Shown here: positions 15,346 to 23,722 of the stretch, one piece after another
How the letters are laid out: each line of letters opens with the position of its first letter
How positions within the stretch are numbered: position 1 is the first letter of the stretch
Assembly: GCA_002427815.1 (NCBI GenBank)
Contig: DIZF01000066.1
Location: 1-34,761, forward strand
Origin: Ramlibacter tataouinensis
Lineage (GTDB): Bacteria; Pseudomonadota; Gammaproteobacteria; Burkholderiales; Burkholderiaceae_C
DNA: 34,761 nucleotides
Direction: 5' to 3'
Translations under genes and position numbers: made by a program
The notes under the pieces: generated by a model
Database searches by the model: none
What the model saw: only the letters and a program-made list of their open reading frames with translations
What the model was told of the DNA's origin: nothing

Positions 15346-16515
15346 ATGCAATGGCATTACCGCTGCGCGACTTGCGGCGCGACCTACGAGATTACTCCCG
15401 ATCGCTATCTGTGCGACCCGTGCGCGCGCGGGCAGCAGGCAGCCCGCCCGCTGGAAGGCATCCTGGAGGCGGAATGGGAGGGTGATATGCCGGGGGCCGG
15501 CGTCATTCCCCTGCCGGTCGAAGCCGCCTGGTTTCCGCCCATCCCGGTCGGCAACACCCCGCTGTGGGCCCCCGAGCGCCTGCGCCGCGACTTCGCCGCG
15601 CCCGGGCTCTGGCTCAAGGACGACACCTGCAATCCTTCCGGATCCTTCAAGGACCGCGCTTCGTACCTGGTTGCCGCCTTCGCGCGAAAGCATGGCGTCA
15701 AGGAGGTCGTCCTGGCATCGACGGGCAATGCGGCCTCGAGCATGGCGGCGGTGGGCGCGGCCGCGGGCCTGCCCATCAAGGTCTTCCTGCCGGCCGCCGC
15801 CCCGATCGCCAAGCGCATCCAGGTCCTGCAGTACGGGGCCGAACTGATCGCCGTGGACGGAACCTACGACCAGGCGTTCGACCTCTCGCTCGAGTATTCG
15901 ACAAAGACCGGTTCCCTTTCGCGCAATACCGCCTACAACCCGCTGACTATCGAGGGCAAGAAGACGGTCGCGTTCGAAATCGTCGATGACCTATTGCGTG
16001 CGGGGGCGGGTGCGCCCGCCCATGTCTTTGTTCCGGCGGGCGACGGCGTCATCCTGGCCGGCGTCTATCGCGGCTTCGAGAATCTGCTGAAGCTGGGCCG
16101 GGTCGACAAGATCCCCGTCATCTGGGCCTGCCAGGCCGAGGGGTCGAGCGCCATCGCGCGCGCATTGGCAGCCCCGTTTTCCGCCAGCGATCCATTCGGG
16201 CCGCCCCGGGCTTCGAAAACTGTGGCGGACTCGATTGCCGTCGATGTGCCGCGCAACGGATTGCATGCGCTCGGCAAGCTCAGGCGCTACGGCGGACGGG
16301 CCGTCATCGTGTCCGACAGCGAGATCCTGGCGGCGCAAAAAATGCTGTCTGCCGGATCGGGCCTGTTTGCCGAACCCTCCTCGAGTGCCGCCTTTGCCGG
16401 TTGGCTGAAAGTGCGCGACCGCGTGCCGGGCGGAGAAAACTGCGTCCTGCTGATCACCGGCTCGGGTTTGAAGGACATCGAGGCCGCGGCACGGGGCCTG
16501 GCACTGGAAACATGA
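15346..16515 (+). CDS. Threonine synthase-like PLP enzyme
   Basis: A 389-residue fold-type II PLP enzyme. An N-terminal zinc-ribbon-like motif (Cys7, Cys10, Cys23, Cys26) precedes the PLP domain, with Lys102 in NPSGSFKDR as the Schiff-base lysine and STGNAASSM (about 125-133) as substrate loop. GSGL near the C-terminus is the family's phosphate- or cofactor-binding element. Length fits short threonine synthases and related lyases. Genuine threonine synthase normally sits with homoserine genes; here it sits with carbamoylases, so a catabolic or beta-elimination role on the released amino acid is more likely, by inference. Confidence 0.9.
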   Translation: MQWHYRCATCGATYEITPDRYLCDPCARGQQAARPLEGILEAEWEGDMPGAGVIPLPVEAAWFPPIPVGNTPLWAPERLRRDFAAPGLWLKDDTCNPSGSFKDRASYLVAAFARKHGVKEVVLASTGNAASSMAAVGAAAGLPIKVFLPAAAPIAKRIQVLQYGAELIAVDGTYDQAFDLSLEYSTKTGSLSRNTAYNPLTIEGKKTVAFEIVDDLLRAGAGAPAHVFVPAGDGVILAGVYRGFENLLKLGRVDKIPVIWACQAEGSSAIARALAAPFSASDPFGPPRASKTVADSIAVDVPRNGLHALGKLRRYGGRAVIVSDSEILAAQKMLSAGSGLFAEPSSSAAFAGWLKVRDRVPGGENCVLLITGSGLKDIEAAARGLALET

Positions 16516-16524
16516 AAGCATCCC

Positions 16525-17985
16525 ATGATTGATCTGAACATCAACGCCGCCCAGCGGAAAAAGAACATCAAGCGCTGCCGCGACAACGGCATCATCCTGC
16601 CCACCTATGCGCAGATGCGCGATCCCGCGCTGATCCCCGAGTCGGTGAAGAAGGAACTGGCGGGCATCGGGCTGTGGGACGTGCATGTGCGCAACCTGTT
16701 TCGCATCAACTGGCACAACGAGCCGGTGGAGAAGGGCGGCGGCTTCGGCGGCGTCAATTACGTCGAACTGCCGCGCGCCATCACCGGCACCAAGGCCCGG
16801 ATCGTCGGCATCGCCGGCAAGTGGTTCCCGACCGGCGCCCACAAGGTGGGCCCGGCGATTTCCTGCCTGCTGCCGGAACTCGTGACGGGACGCTTCGATC
16901 CCACGACGAAGAAGGCGGTCTGGCCGAGCACCGGGAATTACTGCCGCGGGGGTGCCTACATTTCCCGGCTGCTGTCCTGCCCGTCCGTCGCGATCCTGCC
17001 GGAGGGCATGTCGCAGGAGCGCTTTGCCTGGCTCAGGACGATGGCCGACGAAGTCATCGCCACGCCGGGTTGCGAATCCAACGTCAAGGAAATCTTCGAC
17101 AAGTGCATAGAGCTCGAGCGCACGCGGCCCGACGCCGTCATCTTCAACCAGTTCGACCAGTTGCCCAATGCCCTGTGGCACTACAACGTGACCGGCCCGG
17201 CGATGGCGGAAGTGTTCAGGAAAATCGCGCGGACCGGTGATGTCATGGCGGGTGCGGTACTGGCCTCCGGTTCGGCCGGCACGATGTCGGCGGGGTCTTA
17301 CCTGCGCGATACCTTTCCCGGCGCCAAGGTGGGCGTGGCCGAAGCCTTGCAGTGCCCCACCATCCTGGAGAACGGTTTCGGCGATCACCGCATCGAGGGC
17401 ATAGGCGACAAGCACATTCCCTGGATCCACAACATGCGGGAGACGGATGCGGCCATCGGCATCGACGATGAGCTGCCGATCCGCTTCATGCGCCTGTTCA
17501 ACGAGCCGGCGGGCCGCAAGCTGCTCGCCGAAAATGGCGTCGCCAGTGGCGTCCTGGACCAGCTCGAATGGATGGGAATTTCCAGCATCGGCAACATGAT
17601 CGGCGCGATCAAGTTCGCGAGGTACTACGAGCTCGGTGAAAGCGATGTCGTCTTCACGGTCTTCACGGATTCGATGGCGATGTACCAGAGCCGACTGGTT
17701 GAACTGAATGCCGAACGCGGCGCCTACGACCAGCGGCAGGCCGACCGGGACTACGACCGGCTGATGGGAACGGAAATCGATCACGTGCTCGAGCTCTCGC
17801 ATGTCGACAAGCGCCGCGTGCATCAGCTCAAGTACTTCTCCTGGGTCGAGCAACTGGGCAAGTCGGTCGACGAATTGCGCGCCCAATGGAGCGACCACCG
17901 CAATTACTGGGGGTGCCTGCGGACCCAGTCCGCGCAGCTGGACCAGCTGATCGAGGAATTCAACGCCGAGGTGCGGGCAGGTTGA
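16525..17985 (+). CDS. PLP-dependent beta-subunit-like protein, substrate unknown
   Basis: A 486-residue fold-type II PLP protein of the kind annotated only as a PLP-dependent protein subunit beta. Lys107 in WFPTGAHKVGPA is the expected Schiff-base lysine, STGNYCRGGAY (135-145) the asparagine loop and GSAGT (249-253) the phosphate-binding loop, as in cysteine synthase-like enzymes. The first 80 residues and the last about 140 are extra to the core. The gene follows the threonine synthase-like gene by 9 bp, so the two may act in sequence or as a complex. I know no assigned reaction. Confidence 0.82.
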   Translation: MIDLNINAAQRKKNIKRCRDNGIILPTYAQMRDPALIPESVKKELAGIGLWDVHVRNLFRINWHNEPVEKGGGFGGVNYVELPRAITGTKARIVGIAGKWFPTGAHKVGPAISCLLPELVTGRFDPTTKKAVWPSTGNYCRGGAYISRLLSCPSVAILPEGMSQERFAWLRTMADEVIATPGCESNVKEIFDKCIELERTRPDAVIFNQFDQLPNALWHYNVTGPAMAEVFRKIARTGDVMAGAVLASGSAGTMSAGSYLRDTFPGAKVGVAEALQCPTILENGFGDHRIEGIGDKHIPWIHNMRETDAAIGIDDELPIRFMRLFNEPAGRKLLAENGVASGVLDQLEWMGISSIGNMIGAIKFARYYELGESDVVFTVFTDSMAMYQSRLVELNAERGAYDQRQADRDYDRLMGTEIDHVLELSHVDKRRVHQLKYFSWVEQLGKSVDELRAQWSDHRNYWGCLRTQSAQLDQLIEEFNAEVRAG

Positions 17986-17995
17986 AGGCCACAGG

Positions 17996-18152
17996 TTGAA
18001 ATCGCTTCGAGAACTCTACCGCATCGGGCTCGGCCCCTCGAGCAGTCATACGATGGGGCTGCGCTTCGCGGCTGAAGCTTTCGCGGCGACCGTTCCGGAC
18101 GCAGCGCGGGTCCGGGTAACGCTCTACGGCAGCCTGGCGGCGACGGGTCGCG
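17996..18152 (+). pseudogene. sdaA: 5' fragment of L-serine dehydratase gene (sdaA type)
   Basis: About 52 codons match the N-terminus of L-serine ammonia-lyase: SLRELYRIGLGPSSSHTMG followed by RFAAEAFAA and VRVTLYGSLAATG. It begins at a TTG, directly after the PLP gene, and breaks off at about 18152, where the Fe-S (alpha) domain and most of the beta domain are missing. The rest of the gene is absent from this window. A deletion-type remnant is inferred; it implies the operon once ended with serine deamination. Confidence 0.8.
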
Positions 18153-18228
18153 GCCAAGGCATCTGCCTACCATGCCCGCGTGCAGAACATGGCCGGCTAG
18201 TTCAGGATGAAGGCGCTGCAGTTCGCCT

Positions 18229-18327
18229 ATGCCGGTGGCGCTGGAGGTGATGCGGTCGATCAAGCGCACCCTCGATCCGCTCGGCATCCTGAACCCGGGC
18301 AAGATGTTCCTCGAAACGGAGCTCTGA
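18229..18327 (+). pseudogene. 3' fragment of FAD-linked oxidase gene (GlcD/D-lactate dehydrogenase type)
   Basis: The last about 32 codons before the TGA at 18325 read LEVMRSIKRTLDPLGILNPG followed by KMF, the conserved C-terminus of FAD-linked oxidases (glycolate oxidase GlcD, D-lactate dehydrogenase). No FAD domain precedes it. The 80 bp between it and the sdaA fragment hold no recognised gene. It ends 2 bp before the alpha/beta hydrolase start, so it marks the edge of a deletion joining two operons' ends. Confidence 0.75.
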
Positions 18328-18329
18328 GC

Positions 18330-19142
18330 ATGAACGACATCGCAATCCAACGAAGGTTTGTGGAAACTCCCGCCGGCACCCTGCACTGCGCGATCGCCGG
18401 CACCGGCCGGCCCGTGCTGCTGCTGCATCAGACACCGCGGTCGTGGGACGAATACCGGGACGTGCTGCCGCTGCTGGGGCGCCATGTCCAGGCCATCGCC
18501 GTGGACACCATCGGCTTTGGCGACTCGTGCAAGCCGCCGCTCGGCCATGACTCGATCGAGCACTGGGCGCAGGTCTCGGTCGGGCTGCTCGATGCGCTGG
18601 GCATAGCCCGCTTCGCGGTCGTCGGCCACCACACCGGCGCGGTGGTTGCCACCGAAATTGCCGCTGCGTTCCCGCAGCGCGTGGAGGCCGCGGTGCTTTC
18701 GGCGTCGGCGCTGGTCGACGCGGCATTCCGCGCCCGCCATGCCAGGCCGTCGAAGGTCGACAACGTCCAGCGCAAGGCGGACGGCTCGCATCTGACGGAG
18801 CTGTGGCGCATTCGCCAGCCGTGGTACCCGGCGGGCGACATCGACCTGCTGGAGCGTTTCGTCGTCGACGCGGTCAAGGCCGGCCCGCGCGCGGCCGAGG
18901 GCCACGCGGTGGTGGCACGCTATATGATGGAGACAAGACTGGCGCTGATCCGCTGTCCGGTGCTGGTGCTGGCGCCGACCCTGGACCCCCACGCCTACCC
19001 CCAGGCCAGGCCGCTGGCCGACGCGATCGCGGGCAGCCACTATCTCGAAATCGAGGGGGGCATGGTGCCGCTGCCGGACCAGATGCCCGAGGCCTTCGCA
19101 CGCCATGTCCTGGAGTTCCTGCGGTCAGTGCCACCTTCTTGA
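18330..19142 (+). CDS. Alpha/beta hydrolase-fold protein with altered catalytic residues
   Basis: A 270-residue alpha/beta hydrolase with intact fold landmarks: strand plus oxyanion HQTPRSWDEY (about 33-42), DTIGFGDS (about 59-66) and a nucleophile elbow GHHTG (99-103). The usual Ser/Cys/Asp nucleophile position is His101. Near the C-terminus, the strand-loop that should carry the catalytic His reads EGGMVPLPDQMPE, with Met245 where His is expected. It may use a different mechanism, bind rather than cleave, or belong to a known divergent branch. The ATG at 18330 gives normal length. It is the last gene of the carbamoylase cluster. Confidence 0.85.
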   Translation: MNDIAIQRRFVETPAGTLHCAIAGTGRPVLLLHQTPRSWDEYRDVLPLLGRHVQAIAVDTIGFGDSCKPPLGHDSIEHWAQVSVGLLDALGIARFAVVGHHTGAVVATEIAAAFPQRVEAAVLSASALVDAAFRARHARPSKVDNVQRKADGSHLTELWRIRQPWYPAGDIDLLERFVVDAVKAGPRAAEGHAVVARYMMETRLALIRCPVLVLAPTLDPHAYPQARPLADAIAGSHYLEIEGGMVPLPDQMPEAFARHVLEFLRSVPPS

Positions 19143-19234
19143 GCGTGCCAACCGCATCACGGAAGTTTCCTGTTCAGGCTGCTACACGAATCAACATCCC
19201 TGTCATCGTCGGCAGGACGCAACCGGGAATACAC

Positions 19235-20470
19235 ATGATCGGCAGTTCCAATGGGGATGCATCACCGCCGACCGAACCGGCCGGGAAGCGGCAGAAGCTC
19301 CACCCGGACATTCTCAAGCTGGGTCTGGTCAGCTTCCTCACGGACGTCAGCTCGGAGATGATCTTCTCCGTATTCGCGATCTTCTTCACCACGATCGCGG
19401 GGGCATCCAGTTCATTGCTGGGGCTGATCGAAGGACTCGCCGACTTTTCCGCGTCATCCCTGAATTACCTTGCTGGCTGGCTATCCGACCGCAGCGGCAA
19501 GCGCAAGGGCTTTGCGATGGCGGGATACGGCTTCTCCACACTTGCCAAGACGATCCTCCTGGTGACGAGTTCAATCGCCGGTCTGAGCCTGTTTCGCGTC
19601 ATCGAACGGCTGGGCAAGGGTTTTCGCGGGCCGCCGCGCGACGCCTGGTTGTCGTCGATCTCCGGGCAGGAGACGCGCGGCTTTTCGTTTGGCGTTCACA
19701 AGGCGCTCGACAAGGCTGGCGCCGTATTGGGCCCACTGGCCGCCTATGCACTGCTGTCCTGGTTGGGGGAGTCAGCGGGTACCTACCGAATTCTCTTCTG
19801 GGTAGCGTTCGTCCCGGCCGTCCTCAGTGTCGGTGTGCTCGCGCTCATCGAGGACAAGCCCGGTGTTCGCCACGAGCGCGAGGGCATGGGCCGGAACTGG
19901 AGGTTGCTCAGCCCTGCGTTCAAGCGTTATCTGGTCCCGGCAGGGCTCTTCTCATTGGCGTACTTCAGTCTGGGTTTTCTGCTGCTGAAGGCACACGACG
20001 TCGGCTTCAGCGCAACGGACATCGTGCTGCTCTACGCCCTGTTCAACGTCACCTGTGTGCTCGCTGCACCGCTGGTGGGCAAGCTTGGCGACCGGATCGG
20101 CCGCAGCCACGTCATCGTGCTGGGCTATGCGGTCTACGGCCTTGTCAACTTCTGGCTCATGTTTGCCGCCAGCCGCTGGGAAATCATCGTGGTGTTTGCG
20201 ATCTACGGCTTCTTCTATGCCATCGACGAATCTCAGAGCAAGGCATTCATCGCGGACATCGAGCCGGAACGGCGCGCCACTGCCATCGGGGTCTATGACT
20301 TCGTGACCGGAGCGCTCTACCTTCCCGCCTCACTCGCCGCCGGTGCATTGTGGGTGGTCTCGCCCGCCCTGGCTTTCGCATTGGCGACCCTGCTTTCGCT
20401 GACGGCTATCGCATCGTTCGTCGTTCTTCGGCCTGCGGCCTGGAACCCATCGCCAATGCGGGAGCGGTGA
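19235..20470 (+). CDS. MFS transporter
   Basis: A 411-residue 12-helix MFS protein starting with a hydrophilic N-tail of about 25 residues. The loop 2-3 motif GWLSDRSGKRKGF (about 85-97) and its second-half copy GKLGDRIGRS are clear. GKGFRGPPRDAWLS lies in the central part of the N-half. I chose the ATG at 19235 because the N-tail plus TM1 (LGLVSFLTDVSSEMIFSVFAI) is complete; the open frame upstream runs through the preceding gene in another frame. There is a 92-bp gap from the alpha/beta hydrolase. The substrate is unknown; efflux or uptake of small organics is possible. Confidence 0.88.
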   Translation: MIGSSNGDASPPTEPAGKRQKLHPDILKLGLVSFLTDVSSEMIFSVFAIFFTTIAGASSSLLGLIEGLADFSASSLNYLAGWLSDRSGKRKGFAMAGYGFSTLAKTILLVTSSIAGLSLFRVIERLGKGFRGPPRDAWLSSISGQETRGFSFGVHKALDKAGAVLGPLAAYALLSWLGESAGTYRILFWVAFVPAVLSVGVLALIEDKPGVRHEREGMGRNWRLLSPAFKRYLVPAGLFSLAYFSLGFLLLKAHDVGFSATDIVLLYALFNVTCVLAAPLVGKLGDRIGRSHVIVLGYAVYGLVNFWLMFAASRWEIIVVFAIYGFFYAIDESQSKAFIADIEPERRATAIGVYDFVTGALYLPASLAAGALWVVSPALAFALATLLSLTAIASFVVLRPAAWNPSPMRER

Positions 20471-20489
20471 GCCAGCCGCTTCAGAGCGA

Positions 20490-20519
20490 TTGACGCTGTG
20501 TGGCCTTTGCCTGTAACCT
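20490..20519 (+). promoter_or_regulatory. Candidate promoter of the TctC/KorABC region
   Basis: TTGACG (20490-20495, 5 of 6) is followed after 18 bp by TAACCT (20514-20519, 3 of 6). It lies in the 123-bp gap upstream of the TctC-type gene. Confidence 0.3.
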
Positions 20520-20593
20520 TGCGGCGCTGCGACTGCGCCCAGGCGTCCGCGGCTGTCCATCACTGCGGTTCATTTCAATAACAAGGAGCCAAC

Positions 20594-21565
20594 ATGCGTC
20601 TGTTGCAAAAAATCGTCTCGGGCATTGTCCTGCTCTGCAGCGTCTTCGCCGTCGCTGCAGCCACCGAATCCGACTATCCCAGTCGCCCGATCAAGTGGGT
20701 CGTACCGTATCCGCCGGGCGGCACGACCGACCTCCTCGCGCGCCTCATGGGGCAGTGGCTTTCACAGCGACTGGGACAGCAGGTGATCATCGAGAACCGC
20801 GCCGGTGGCGGCAACAACATCGGCACCGAGTTCGCCATCAAGTCGCCCCCGGACGGCTACACGATCTTTCTGGTGAACCCGGCCAACGCGATCAATGCGA
20901 CGCTGTACCACAACCTGCCGTTCGTGTTCCTCAATGACATGGTGCCGATCGCCGGCATCACCCGCGTGCCCAACGTCATGACGGTGACCAAGAACTTCCC
21001 GGCGAAGAACATCCAGGAGTTCATCGAGTACGGCAAGAAGAATCCCGGCAAGATCAACATGGCCTCGTCCGGCGCCGGGACGTCGGTGCACCTGTCGGGC
21101 GAACTGTTCAAGTACATGACCGGCATCGACATGAAGCACATCCCCTACAAGGGCGCCGGTCCCGCGATCACCGACCTGATCGGCGGCCAGGTCGACGTGC
21201 TGTTCGACAACATGCCGTCGATCATCGGCCACATCCGCGGCGGCCAATTGCGGGCGCTCGGCGTCACCAGCGCGCAGCGCTCGCCGGCGCTGCCGGACGT
21301 GCCGACCGTTGCGGAGGTCGTGCCGGGCTACGAGGCCAGCGCCTGGTTCGGTGCCGCGGCACCCAAGGGCACCCCGCCTGCCGTCATCGAGAAGCTCAAC
21401 CGCGAATTCAATGCGGCGCTGGCCGATCCGGTCATGAAGGCCAAGCTCGCCGACCTCGGCGGTGTGCCGCTGCCCGGAACGCCCGAGCAGTTCTGGGAGA
21501 TCCACAAGATGGAAACCGAGAAGTGGGCCAAGATCGTGAAGTTCTCCGGAGCCAAGGCGGACTAG
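20594..21565 (+). CDS. Bug/TctC-family periplasmic binding protein
   Basis: A 323-residue tripartite tricarboxylate transporter binding protein with an N-terminal signal peptide (basic MRLLQK, hydrophobic core to about residue 22). Family marks are YPSRPIKWVVPYPPGGTTD (about 28-46), ENRAGGGNNIGTE (about 64-76), SPPDGYTI and GTSVHLSGELF. AAGGAG precedes the ATG ideally (20583 onward). Bug proteins bind carboxylates or amides in the periplasm. No TctA/TctB partner is present here. It lies 163 bp upstream of the oxidoreductase genes and may supply their substrate, by inference. Confidence 0.94.
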   Translation: MRLLQKIVSGIVLLCSVFAVAAATESDYPSRPIKWVVPYPPGGTTDLLARLMGQWLSQRLGQQVIIENRAGGGNNIGTEFAIKSPPDGYTIFLVNPANAINATLYHNLPFVFLNDMVPIAGITRVPNVMTVTKNFPAKNIQEFIEYGKKNPGKINMASSGAGTSVHLSGELFKYMTGIDMKHIPYKGAGPAITDLIGGQVDVLFDNMPSIIGHIRGGQLRALGVTSAQRSPALPDVPTVAEVVPGYEASAWFGAAAPKGTPPAVIEKLNREFNAALADPVMKAKLADLGGVPLPGTPEQFWEIHKMETEKWAKIVKFSGAKAD

Positions 21566-21728
21566 GTGCGAACGCGGCATCCCTGCTGGCCGGCGATCTC
21601 ACGATAGTGCATCGGCGAACGCCGACGTCCAGTGGCTGATGTGGGTCAAACTGTGCCGCAATTCCCGGGACCGGGCAGCCAAATCCCCGCCATCATTGGG
21701 ACTTCGTTCGAGTCCATGAAAGAAGCCG

Positions 21729-22889
21729 GTGGTGGCGACGGAAACCAGGTTGATGCAGGGCAATCAGGCCATTGCCGAAGGCGCGCTCTATGCGGGCGCC
21801 AGGTTCTATGCCGGCTATCCGATCACGCCATCTTCGGAGATCGCCGAAGAGTGTTCCATCCGGCTGCCGCAGCGCGGCGGGGTGTTCATCCAGATGGAGG
21901 ACGAGATCGCCTCGATCGCGGCGGTCGTCGGCGCGTCCCTCGCCGGCGCCAAGGCGTTCACGGCGACCAGTGGCCCCGGTTTTTCGCTGATGCAGGAGAA
22001 TATCGGGCTCGCGATCATGGGCGAAGTGCCGTGCGTGATCGTCAACGTGCAGCGCGCGGGCCCGAGCACGGGCCTGGCCACGAAGCCGGGCCAGTCGGAC
22101 ATCATGCAGGTGCGCTGGGGGCGCCATGGTGACCAGTCCCTGATCGCCCTCTGCCCGGCCACGGTCAGGGAGTGCTTCACGCTCACCGTGCAGGCGTTCA
22201 ATTTCGCGGAACGGTTCCGCGTGCCCGTCGTGCTCATGCCCGACGAAGTCGTCGGCCATACCCGAGAGGGTGTGGTCGTCCCGGCGCCCGGTGAGCTGGA
22301 AGTCGTCGATCGCAAGGTGCCGACGGGGCCGCCGGCCCGCTACCTTCCATTCGCCGCCGATGCGGACGGCATCGCCCCTCTTGCGGCGTATGGCAGCGAC
22401 TACGTGTTCCACATCACGAGTTCCATGCACGGCAAGGATGGCTACAGCAACAACGATCCGGCCAATGCCGAGTGGCGCGTGCGGCAGCTGCACGACAAGC
22501 TCGCGCGCCACCGCGACGAGATCATCCTCACAAAAAGCTTCTACACGGACGACATGGACGTGCTGCTCGTCACGCTCGGCGCCACCACCCGCGCCGGACG
22601 CGCCGCGGCGCTGGAAGCCCGGGCGCGGGGGATCAAGGCCGGCGTGCTGCAATTGCAGACCATCTGGCCCTTTCCGGACCAGGAGGTGGCCGCCCACGCC
22701 AGGAACGCGCGGATGGTGGTCGTGCCCGAAATGAACTACAGCGGCCAGCTCGCCGGCGAAGTGCGCAAGGCACTCGGTGCCGGCATGGATATCCGCAGGG
22801 TCAACCGGTTCAACGGAACGATCATCACGCCGCAGGACATCCTGGATGCGATCACCCAGCCGGCCTTGGAGAAAGTATGGGAGGCCTGA
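21729..22889 (+). CDS. korA: 2-oxoacid:ferredoxin oxidoreductase alpha subunit
   Basis: A 386-residue alpha subunit. GYPITPSSEI (29-38) is the pyrimidine-binding motif, SGPGFSLM (about 80-87) and AGPSTGLATKPGQSD complete the family pattern, and the C-terminal half carries the transketolase-C-like domain. It starts at GTG 21729, giving MVATETRLMQGN; homologues also begin with TRLMQGN. A later ATG at 21753 would cut into that motif. The beta-subunit gene overlaps its 3' end by 13 nt. With beta and gamma it decarboxylates a 2-oxoacid with CoA and passes electrons to ferredoxin. The substrate (2-oxoglutarate, aryl-glyoxylate or other) is unknown. Confidence 0.9.
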   Translation: MVATETRLMQGNQAIAEGALYAGARFYAGYPITPSSEIAEECSIRLPQRGGVFIQMEDEIASIAAVVGASLAGAKAFTATSGPGFSLMQENIGLAIMGEVPCVIVNVQRAGPSTGLATKPGQSDIMQVRWGRHGDQSLIALCPATVRECFTLTVQAFNFAERFRVPVVLMPDEVVGHTREGVVVPAPGELEVVDRKVPTGPPARYLPFAADADGIAPLAAYGSDYVFHITSSMHGKDGYSNNDPANAEWRVRQLHDKLARHRDEIILTKSFYTDDMDVLLVTLGATTRAGRAAALEARARGIKAGVLQLQTIWPFPDQEVAAHARNARMVVVPEMNYSGQLAGEVRKALGAGMDIRRVNRFNGTIITPQDILDAITQPALEKVWEA

Positions 22890-23722
22890 AGGTGTCTCAC
22901 GCGACCGGAACCCGATATCTCAAGGACGGGGTGTTGCCCCACATGTGGTGCGCCGGCTGCGGCATAGGCACCATGCTCGGCGCGATGCTGCGGGCATTCG
23001 AGGAACTCGAATTCAAGAACACCGAGACCGTGGTGGTGACCGGCATCGGCTGCACCGGCAAGCTCGACGATTACCTGGTCACGAATGCGCTGCACACCAC
23101 CCACGGCCGGGCCCTGGCCTATGCGACGGGGATCAAGGCCTTCAACCCCCGGCTCAACGTGGTTGTTGTCATGGGCGACGGCGATGGCGTGACGATAGGC
23201 GGCAACCACTTCATCCACGCCGCGAGGCGCAACATGGATCTGACGGCCATCGTCCTGAACAACATGAACTACGGGATGACCGGCGGCCAGGCCTCGGCCA
23301 CGAGCCCGGGCGCGAGCATCACCAGTACGACGGGGTACGGGAATCCGGAGCGCGACTTCGACATCTGTGCGCTGGCGCAAGCCGCCGGGGCGAATTACGT
23401 CGCCCGCACCACGACCTGGCACGGCTGGGAGATGAAGGAGAGCATCAAGGAGGCGCTCACGAAGAAGGGTTTTTCGCTGGTCGAGGTGATGAGTCCGTGC
23501 CCGACGCAATTCGGCCGCCGCAACGAGATGAAGGAGACCACCGCCATGCTGCTGTCGCTGCGCGATCGTGCGGTGCCGCTGGATCGCTATCGCAGCCTGC
23601 CCGAGGCGGAGCGCGGGGACAGCTTTTCGGTGGGCACGCTGGTGGATCGCGGCGAGCCCGGCTTCAACGAGCGCTACGCGATGGTTCGCAAGCGGGCCGA
23701 GGCAGAGGGCGCGAATCAATGA
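22877..23722 (+). CDS. korB: 2-oxoacid:ferredoxin oxidoreductase beta subunit
   Basis: A 281-residue TPP- and [4Fe-4S]-binding subunit. Cys25 and Cys28 (WCAGCG), Cys59 (GIGCTG) and Cys208 (SPCPTQFG) are the four expected cluster ligands. MGDGDGVTIGGNH (about 99-111) with LNNMNYGMTGGQ (about 128-138) is the TPP-Mg2+ site. Two starts are possible: ATG 22877 (GGAG 5 nt upstream) or GTG 22892, preceded by GGGAGG. The ATG overlaps korA by 13 nt; the GTG would leave 2 nt. It is followed with an ATGA overlap by the gamma subunit. Confidence 0.92.
   Translation: MGGLKVSHATGTRYLKDGVLPHMWCAGCGIGTMLGAMLRAFEELEFKNTETVVVTGIGCTGKLDDYLVTNALHTTHGRALAYATGIKAFNPRLNVVVVMGDGDGVTIGGNHFIHAARRNMDLTAIVLNNMNYGMTGGQASATSPGASITSTTGYGNPERDFDICALAQAAGANYVARTTTWHGWEMKESIKEALTKKGFSLVEVMSPCPTQFGRRNEMKETTAMLLSLRDRAVPLDRYRSLPEAERGDSFSVGTLVDRGEPGFNERYAMVRKRAEAEGANQ

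Noticed and set aside
15991..17898. 635-codon minus-strand frame opposite the PLP genes
   Set aside because: No domain or plausible start; both PLP genes on the other strand have intact active-site motifs.
21612..21625. TCGGCG-AA-CGCCGA hairpin downstream of the TctC-type gene as a terminator
   Set aside because: Loop is too small for the full stem and no T-run follows.
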